DNA of 64,000 nucleotides from Litsea cubeba. Taxonomy: Eukaryota > Streptophyta > Magnoliopsida > Laurales > Lauraceae. Below are positions 56,359-64,000 of the stretch, piece by piece. Positions within the stretch are counted from its first letter, which is position 1. Each line of letters begins with the position of its first letter. The notes under the pieces were generated by a model. That model had not been told where the DNA came from, did not search any database, and saw only the letters and a program-made list of their open reading frames with translations. The translations under genes were made by a program, and so were the position numbers. Where the stretch lies: contig CM022949.1 in NCBI GenBank assembly GCA_012931725.1, forward strand, positions 69,596,997-69,660,996, read 5' to 3'.

Positions 56359-57538
56359 TGCTACATTGTGTAGATTACCCCAACACAACCACAACACAAT
56401 CAAACAACCCACAATCTTTTTCAACATTAACAATGCAATGACATTCAACAATAAATTGTTCAGCATTTACACATGAAATCATTCACATTTTCCTTCAATA
56501 CAATGTCTCAAACAGTCACTCAAATCATGCCATTATAACATTTTCCATTCTTGAAGAACCACTCAAAGCACATCATGTCAACACCTACTAACATTGCTTA
56601 ACCTGCACATAAAAAAGAAACTACCATCAAAATAGATTTACAAGAAAACTACAAGTGAAGAAAATACCACTACTATATACATTGTATACATTGTTTAATA
56701 GAAGAAAAGGGTTGGATGGTGGGGACAGTACCATATAAATTGTTTCCCAAACACCATTAAAAAAAAAACCCCAAAATCCATAATTTCAAGTCCATCATCG
56801 TAGAACCCCTGAAACCCCTAAATTAAAAACCCTAAAACCCCAGAACACACTGAAATGCCAAAAAAAATTAAAAAATTTTAAAAAAAATAGCAATGGCTAT
56901 GACCGAGAGAGAGAATGGGCTGGGCTAGTGAATGGCTATAGGCTAGTGAGCAAAATCCTCAAATCCCTACCCCAAACCCTTAAATCTCCGCCACAAATCC
57001 TATAGTCCCAAACCCAAACCCTCAAATCGAACAAAACACAAATCATACACAGAAAGAAAAACCATGTAGCAGGACATTGAACATCAGACGTGAGACAAAA
57101 AAAATAGCAAACATAGAGAGGGAGAGAGGGAGGGAGGGCTCAATGTCTGCTGGATTTTACCAGGGAGGGAGAGAGGGAAATGTGTTTATTGAGACCCTAA
57201 AACCCCAAATCCAATGGCTTCCTTGAAGTTCCTGTTGATTTAGATGATGGTGATGTTCATCTTTGTGAAGGCGTCGTTCGAGACAAGACGAGAGGGAGTC
57301 GTACGGCGGAGAGATGAGTTGAGCGAGAAGGAAGAGGCTCTGTTGTGCGATGAAGAGACGAGAGACAGAAGAGAGGGCTTGAGACTTGAGAGAGGAGAGA
57401 GCATCGGTTTTCCTCTTTTGAAAATGGGTTCAGTCCTAGATAAAAAGTTTGGCGGGCTGATTCATTTTTTCAAGGCACACGTGATTTTGGCATGCTTAAG
57501 CTGATACTATGCTGCACATGAGCCGAGGAGAGGCCCTC
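56359..57538 (-). repeat. foldback right arm
   Basis: Reverse of the left arm. Its plus-strand frame at 57244-57504 (86 codons) parallels the left-arm frame, including RREGVVRRRDELSEKEEALL and LLKMGSVLDKKFGGL. Confidence 0.88.
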
Positions 57539-57546
57539 TCTCTCTA

Positions 57547-58860
57547 TATGTATATACATATAGGGGTATTCTTATGCATCCATCTCTCGCCAACTGGTAA
57601 GGGACAATGATGTGGATTCATGCTAAATGTTTGATCGGGCTGGAGATCAAACGGTGTGTCGATTATTGTTTATAAACATGAATTATTGGGCGGGGCTGAG
57701 AGAGATTTATTTCCCTCTTTTCCATCGGAGAGAAAAAAAAACCTTTTGTTTCCTCTTTCGATTCCTGCTCCCAGACTAGCAAAGAGGAGTCGGATACCAT
57801 CGATCGGATGGCGACTAGTAGTTCTTTCCTCCTCTTCCTGCTCCCAGACCAACGATCAGACGATTCTGGCTCTCTCTTCCTGCTCCATCCCAGGGTGGGT
57901 CGGCATTCCTCGAAGATTCGTATTTCCCTCTACCTGCTCTAAGAGAGAGATAGGGCTTCTGCTTCCTAACCATTGATTGGACGACTCGGGCTGCTCCCTC
58001 TTCCTGCTCCGACGATTCCATTCTCGATTTTTCCCCTTTTCCATCAGAGATTAGTTCTCATCGGCTTTCCTTTTCCATTTTCAATCTTCATGGATCCTCT
58101 CAAAGATCTTCAACTGCTTCTCTCCCTGCCGTCCTCCGCATCTAAGAATGCCATGGTTACTGCATCGGACACTTTTGGCAGCCCTCTCCGAGTGATGCCC
58201 TCTTTCTCTCTCTCTCTCTTCCTCTCTGGCATCCATGGCAAGGATCTATCCTCATCTTCATTCCTCGTGCATTTTTCATTCTGTAATATTTTTAATGGAT
58301 GCCCCCCCCCCCCTTTTTCTGTGCTAAACGCTGTAGTGCTCAGTAATGTTTCTGAGCACAAGAGTCAAAGCACTGCAACCATGGGCTATCTTCCACTGTT
58401 TTTTTTTAATCATATGGATTGTGTTTTTATTTATTTCAGCAAGTGGTGTCTTTCTGAGCATAAGAGTCAATTAGTCAAAGCACTGCAACTATGGGCTGTC
58501 TTCCACTATTTTTATTTATTTTCAAAATCATATGGATTGTATTTTATCTATTTTAGCAAGTGGTGTCTTGTCTGATGATTAATTTCAATAAAAAAATGTT
58601 CTCTGATAAAATTATAGTGCAAAAGTATTTTATTACATACAGAGCTTATGATCTACTTATGTTATTGTTTGTCCATTTCTAGTTTGTTCTGGCAAAATGT
58701 GAAAGTTTGTCTATTTCTAGTTTGTTCTGGCAGAATGTGAAAGTCATTGTGTGAGATATCCAATTATTTCTGAAATATGCATGTGATATCCAATTATTTA
58801 ACTCTGTTTTGTATCCTACATTCCATGAATTATAAATGATTGATTCATCCATAGAGGTGT
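57547..58860 (+). other. probable 5' flank of the FAR1-like transposase
   Basis: CT-rich DNA with no sure gene. One 200-codon plus-strand frame (57973-58575) contains MDPLKDLQLLLSLPSSASKN but no known domain, and is probably fortuitous. ACTATGGGCT-type and AAGTGGTGTCTT words recur at 58.38-58.57 kb as a tandem duplication of about 115 bp. A short duplication of TTTCTAGTTTGTTCTGGCA lies near 58.68-58.74 kb. Confidence 0.45.
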
Positions 58861-58870
58861 TGTTGACTCT

Positions 58871-61255
58871 ATGAATTTGTTTCAAAACAAAATATTGGTG
58901 GAACCAACTACCTCTTCAGAAATTAAATCATTTCTTTCAAATGTTGACGATGAGAAATGCCCAAAGTCAGGAATGCTTTTTTCTACAATAGATGAAACGT
59001 TCGATTTCTATAATACTTACACTAAAGACGCGGGATTTAGTGTAAGAAAAAACTCGAAAAAAAAAAGAGAATTGATGCAACAATAAAGGAAAAATATATC
59101 TATTGGAACAGAATTGTATGCTCGAAAGAAGGTCATAGTGTAGAGAAGTCAGGCTCTAACACTAACTATGAAAGGCGTGTTATGGACACACGGAAAAATT
59201 GTAGTGCAGAGTTTCAGGTAAAAAAAATAGGGGGGAATCCAATTATTCGGTTTGTAAGTTTGTCGAAGAGCATACTCATATGTTAAGTACTCCTCACAAG
59301 TGGCATTTGCTACGATCACACCGAATAATAACTCCTGCACAGAAAAATTTGATCGATACCTATCAAATTGCTAATGTTAAGACTGCAAATTCTATGGCAG
59401 TATTTGAATTGCATGCAAATGGTTTTGAAAATATAGGGTTCATTGAAACTGATCTTCACAACCATAACATGGATAAAAGGATGGAAAAAAATAGACAATG
59501 ATGGTCAGTTGGTATATGAGTATCTGTTGAATTGCAAAGAAAGGGATGATCACTTTATTTTTTCTATAGAGAGAGATTCAGACAAGCATATAACACACAT
59601 TTTTTGGACTGAGCATCTTTTCCAGCAGTCTTATCGTGTTTTCAGAGACGTCGTGTCATTTGACACAACCTATATGATAAACATATATGGCTTAATCTTC
59701 GGTGCACTCACAGGTATCAACCACCATGGTTGTTCGGTTCTATTTGTTTGTGGTCTTATGTCAAATGAAAAGTTTGAAACATTTGTGTGGTTGTTTAAAA
59801 AATGGCTCGAAATAATGCCGGCATGACCGCCAAAGGCATTTATAACCGATCAAGATCCAGCAATGACGAAGGCCATTAATATATTATGCCAAACACAAGC
59901 CATAGATACTGTATATGGCATATCATGGAAAAGTTGCTGGTAAAGTTGGCTGGGATTGCCATCAATTTCAAAAAAATTTTGAAAGACATGAAAGATTGTA
60001 TATATAACTCGGTCACAAATGAACAATTTGAAGTTACGTGGAATAGTCTTTTAGAGAGATATAAATTGACCGAGCATATTTGGTTAAATGACATGTATGA
60101 ATACGTGAATTGTGGGTTCCAATATTCTACAGAGGCGTGTACTTTGGGGGCATGATCTCAAGTCAAAGAAGTGAAAGCATGAATTCGTTTATCAAGGGGT
60201 ATGTTACAAGGAAAAATACTTTATTTGAATTTTTTACAAACTTGGAGCGTGGCATTAGTCGTCAGAAGCAACAAGAATTAATAGAATAACATCAAACATT
60301 AGATAAAAGGCCAAAGCTAAAGAGCAAGATGCAATGGACAAGCATATTTCAAAGATCTACACAAAAAAGAAATTCTACGAGTTTCAAGATTAGGTAATGT
60401 CAATGGTGACAAGTAGTGCAAGGTGTGTAGGTGAAGCCGATGGAGAGAGGAGTTATATCGTCTCAGACATTGAAAATGGAAGAGAACTTGAATGAATGGT
60501 TCAATTAAAAAGTGATCCCACTTTTGCCAATTGTTCTTGTCAAATGTTTGAGTTTGAGGGGATCGAACATGTTCTTAGTGTCTTGAGGCAAGAGAAAGTC
60601 TACACATTGCCATTCAGTTTCATTTTAAAGAGATGGAGTAGGAATGCAAGAGTGGTGCCCGATGACAATGAGGCCATTATCAATGTACAAAGCACAAGTG
60701 GTGACACATTGGTTGGAAGACACAGTGAGTTATCATATTGTGTAACATTGCTTGTTGATGAGGGTTGTATGTCTAGGAAGGCATATGAACATGCTAGAAG
60801 GGGAATTTTACAACTTAATAAGGAATTTCATCAAATAAATGGGTCTGAAGAGAAGGAAGTAATTGGGGAGAAGGATGACATGGAAAAGAGAAAGGGTTTT
60901 CAGATACAATGCAATATAATCCACCGGCACATGCTAATACGAAGGGCAGTTCAAAACGGATTAAATCTTCTAAAGAAAAGGTGCAAAAAAAAAAAAGACC
61001 GACTATGCCGTGGATGTAATAGGCGAGGCGTGTCACATGATCGGCGCAATTGTCATGTTCTATTGAAAAGATAGCATATAGAAGTCTACTTTATTTCCAA
61101 TGTGATTCTGTTATCACTGCTTCTTTTTTAGATAATCCATTGTCTTATTCTAATTTCGGGTGCACAACCCAAGTTCACAGAACAGAAGATAACATAAACT
61201 CTGACTCGTATGATGGTGCATCTTTGGACATGTTCACTTCTGATGAGGAACGCTA
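58871..61255 (+). pseudogene. FAR1/FHY3-like MULE transposase, broken
   Basis: FAR1-type start (KSGMLFSTIDETFDFYNTY, KDAGFSVRKNSKKKREL), then DNA-binding domain pieces in other frames (59.09-59.28 kb). HLLRSHRIITPAQKNLID leads to the DDE core: first Asp in VVSFDTTYMINIYGL, LMSNEKFETFVWLFKKW, second Asp in AFITDQDPAMTKAI, CIWHI, and Glu in SQRSESMNSFIKGYV near 60.16 kb. The 60496-61074 frame has the SWIM start NCSCQMFEFEGIEHVLSVL. The second Cys of the expected CRH is missing. A terminal knuckle CRGCNRRGVSHDRRNC follows. Many stops and shifts make it inactive. No terminal repeats were identified. Confidence 0.88.
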
Positions 61256-61506
61256 ATTCCTCCTACGAAGGTATAACTTTATGTTTGTTAAATGTACATT
61301 CTGAAGAAACCCTAATTCTAAAGTGATACTAACCTTTCTGATTGTCTTTTCTTTCTTAACTTTGATGCTGTTAGGATGTTGAAATTCCAAGTCATTCTAC
61401 ATACAATGGAGTTCGAGGTGATGGAGGATGTTGAAGTTTGAAGTCCTATCGTGATGGAGGATATTTCATTTTTAAAGTGAATGGTTCAACCTATGGCTGT
61501 CAACCA

Positions 61507-61830
61507 ATTTCTCTTTTTGTGACTGTAATGAAGTGAATGGATGTATGAACTGATGGATATTCTTGTTGTTGGTGATGGTTATGTGGTTTTTTGTGAGAAT
61601 TTCTCCTTTGTGATTTTGTTTATAGAACATTGGCAGGGAACATTGTGTTCATTTAAGCTTATGGATTATTTCTCTTTTTGTAAATGTAATGGAGTGAATG
61701 GATATATCAACTGGTGATTATTTTTGTTGTTGATGATGGTTTTGTGATTTCTTGTGACTGTTTTTTCTTTGTGAATGTGCTCATAGAACATTGGCAGGGA
61801 ACATTGTGTCTAATATACGCAGATAGTTGA
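61507..61830. repeat. tandem duplication, about 160-bp unit
   Basis: Two diverged units, each starting ATTTCTCTTTTTGT, with GAGTGAATGGAT in the middle and AGAACATTGGCAGGGAACAT at the end. They lie just downstream of the transposase remnant. Confidence 0.85.
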
Positions 61831-63000
61831 TTTATGGTGTCCTTTTGGTTTAGAGAAGTTTATGAATCACATTAGTTTGATTACCTCAAACAAGGTTGAG
61901 TGTGAGATTGCATCTTTTATGTTCGGCAACACTGAATAGATTAAGCTAGTGTTCATTCTTCAAAAAGAACAATATAAATCAGTCTCATTCAGGTGGAGTC
62001 CATACGAGATTTGGTCTGTTGGGTTATGGCAAGGGGACAAATTGTAGCTTGCTTGTAAATCAAGTTGTTTGCATGTATTGAAGTCACTAATTGAGCTCTC
62101 CAACTTTGGAACCATTTTGTTGATTTGGTAAATCATTGAATTCCAACTTTGGAAGCATTTTGCTGAACAATGATTGAACCCAAACAGGTTTTCAGATCAA
62201 ATATGTTTACACTTAACAAGCATTTGCTAAAATCTACCAACCCATTGTGCGATAATAAAAGGGTTGAGTGGAAATCATGGACAAGTTCTGAATATTTTGT
62301 AATGGAGGGTAACTGTGGAAACTGTGGACAATCATTTTATCACCCCAACCAGAAAAGAATGAATAGAGAATAACCCAATTGTCATTCATTGTTGAGGAGA
62401 ATTGGGAACAATGAAGTGGGTTAGATACAACTCTTTCTAATGGAAGGCAACAATTCTCGGTTGCACTAACAACAATTCTACACCCACATTGAACAATTCA
62501 TTTTTAGAACAATAGTTTGGTCTATCCGAGCATCTGTGATCCAAATTGATTGGTGCTCCGACATTCAAAAATTCAAAGAGAAACAAAATTGATTTTCTCA
62601 AGTACAATAAAACATTGATGTTGAGAGTAGCAATGATTTGCATACTGAATGAAATAACATTCATTTTCATAGCATAGGGGAATTGTATTAACTTAAAACT
62701 CTCTAATTACAAATGCACTATCTCTGTCAACTCCACTTTTGGAATCTACAAAGATACTTTTTGGATAATACATGCCTAGCTCAACCTTCAAATTCTGCAT
62801 TCCAATTTCTTTCTTCTTATTTTAAAATTGGGCTCCTTAGCAATTTTCTTCTGTGCATCATCAACACATGACCTGAAAAAAATAAAACACAATAAGAACA
62901 GGTCAGAAAAAAAAGGAAACCAACAATAAAAAAAAAACTTGCTGGATCAAAAACTTGTGTTTTCTCTTAATATATGACCCATAATCACTATATATATTAA
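61831..63000. other. no recognisable gene
   Basis: AT-rich sequence. Short frames near 62.17 and 62.44 kb have no motifs. Confidence 0.5.
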
Positions 63001-63426
63001 AAAAAAAAAGAGTTCCAACCCAACCTAGGAAAAAAAAAGGAAAATAACAAGAAAAAAAAAGATTAGAAAAAAACAACAAAAAGCTCGTGTGGAGATTGTC
63101 AGGGCAGAGGAGGTGAGCAAAAAGCCAATGATTTTGCTTTCTCTTAAACCTGGGATGAACCAAAAGGTTCTTGAATTGGAAAAAAAAAAGTCCAACCCAA
63201 CATCGGATGGAGCTGGAAGCTCATGTGGAGATTTTGTACAGAGAGAGGGAGAGGGGAGGAGAAAGAGAGAGAGAGAGAGTGAGGGGAGAGAGAGAGAAAT
63301 CTAGAGCAGAGCTAGGATGAACCAGAAGAAACAAAAAAAAATGAAGTCCAACCCAACCTAGGATGGAGCTGGAAGCTCGTGCGGAGATTGAGGGGAGAGG
63401 AGAGAGAGGGGGGAGGGGAAGAGAGA
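63001..63426. repeat. diverged tandem repeats with A-runs and GA-rich tracts
   Basis: A unit with an A-run, then TCCAACCCAAC, GGATGGAGCTGGAAGCTC and GGAGATT occurs near 63.01 (partial), 63.19 and 63.35 kb, followed by GA-rich stretches (63.24-63.30 and 63.39-63.43 kb). The period is about 155-178 bp. Confidence 0.75.
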
Positions 63427-64000
63427 TGCTGACACCAAAAAAGTCACTTTGCCTCTTCAACATCAGGAAGCTACATGAAGCCGCATCCTACCACAAACAG
63501 GCCATGCTACTTCAAAAATCAAATCTTGTCAAAATCAAACAAAAACTGCAAGATCCTTTAAAACAGCCAAAAAAAGAGTACACATGAAGTTTCAGGCCAT
63601 TTCAACATTATTTTGCCTAACTTCACTCTTCTAGCAACTGAACAGGAGCTCCTGGCGACGACAGCATCGTAGACATCAGATCTTCGATCAGAGCCTGTGG
63701 ATGGTCTCAAAATACCTCCAAAAGGCTCCACGTCAAGTTCCAGGTCAAACCGACAACGTTTGACCCTGCATCAATCCATGAGCAGCTAAATCAAGCCTCT
63801 CGGTGACAAAAATCACTGAGACCATCACTAATCAAACAGAGCACATGAGTGGCTTTAAAATGCTTCCAAAGGCTACATGTCAAGTTTCAGTTCATTTCGA
63901 CAACATTTGACCAGACTTTGACTCTCGGAAGCCAAATCAGGCCTCTTGGCGGTGAAGCTCCCCAGGACCATGGTTTCCAAATCAGAGCTAATGGACCGTC
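63427..64000 (-). mobile_element. LTR X, second copy, reversed and cut by the window end
   Basis: Begins TGCTGACACCAAAAAAGTCA, the reverse of the end of LTR X at 32463 (TGTTGACACC...). It follows it base by base with moderate divergence, including the about 148-bp subrepeats (words near 63.59, 63.74 and 63.89 kb). Whether it is a solo LTR or the edge of a full element lies outside the window. Confidence 0.88.

Larger units (their letters stand above)
54374..57546. mobile_element. foldback element with about 1.17-kb inverted arms
   Basis: The left arm (54376-55541) and right arm (56359-57538) are inverted copies over their full length, with small differences. The outer ends read GAGGGCCTCTCCTCGG. 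The spacer is 817 bp. Both flanks contain TATATACATATA, which may be the target duplication or a shared TA repeat. No transposase is present. Arms look like 5'-UTR and promoter sequence (CT-rich, GTTTTAGGGTTT words), so capture of gene DNA is possible. Confidence 0.85.

Noticed and set aside
57973..58575. 200-codon plus-strand open frame before the FAR1-like transposase
   Set aside because: CT-rich low-complexity translation (Ser/Leu/Phe/Pro), covers a tandem duplication, no recognisable domain.

Overview
This window is repeat-dense nuclear DNA of a flowering plant. The evidence is the set of plant LTR retrotransposon families with initiator-Met tRNA primer sites, an L1-type LINE with an RNase H tail, Mutator-like transposons (one with SWIM and OTU domains, one FAR1/FHY3-like), MITEs, and a first 2.2 kb that reads like plant mitochondrial intergenic sequence. 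I see no intact host gene, no CRISPR array and no structural RNA gene. The species cannot be named from the sequence.

Layout. 1-2.2 kb: organelle-like DNA. 2.5-6.8 kb: decayed Ty3/gypsy element, minus strand. 6.8-8.0 kb: LINE scrap and an unassigned gene-like remnant. 8.5-8.8 kb: MITE. 9.6-24.9 kb: one LINE on the minus strand cut into five pieces. From 3' to 5' it is interrupted by a Pack-MULE-like element plus LTR-like DNA, a small insert with a deletion, a 4.3-kb OTU-type MULE (10-bp duplication CCATCGAAAA) and a 3.77-kb solo LTR (5-bp duplication TTATA). Removing the last two inserts restores the LINE reading sense. 24.9-28.5 kb: unassigned DNA, an old LTR-like remnant and a second MITE.

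28.6-54.1 kb: a single Ty1/copia element stretched to 25.5 kb by nested insertions. These are a 2.58-kb solo LTR (X), a broken LTR (Y), and a Ty3/gypsy element (36.5-52.9 kb). The gypsy element itself holds a Y solo LTR with another Y solo LTR inside it, and a gag-only LTR element (44.7-52.2 kb, minus strand) inside its 3' LTR. Nesting reaches four levels (copia, gypsy, outer Y, inner Y).

54.4-57.5 kb: foldback element with about 1.17-kb inverted arms. 57.5-61.3 kb: broken FAR1/FHY3-like MULE transposase, plus strand. 61.5-63.4 kb: short tandem and GA-rich repeats. 63.4-64 kb: start of a second, reversed copy of LTR X.

The strongest unexplained signal is in the gag-only element. Between its gag stop and its polypurine tract lies a roughly 1.9-kb run of stem-loops spaced about 40-80 bp apart. 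Their stems (6-13 bp) differ in sequence from unit to unit but still pair, while many loops share a TATAACTA-like motif. A second strong signal is the gypsy element that ends in an inverted extra LTR yet is bounded by a matching 5-bp duplication. All calls are by eye; no alignment or database search was run.
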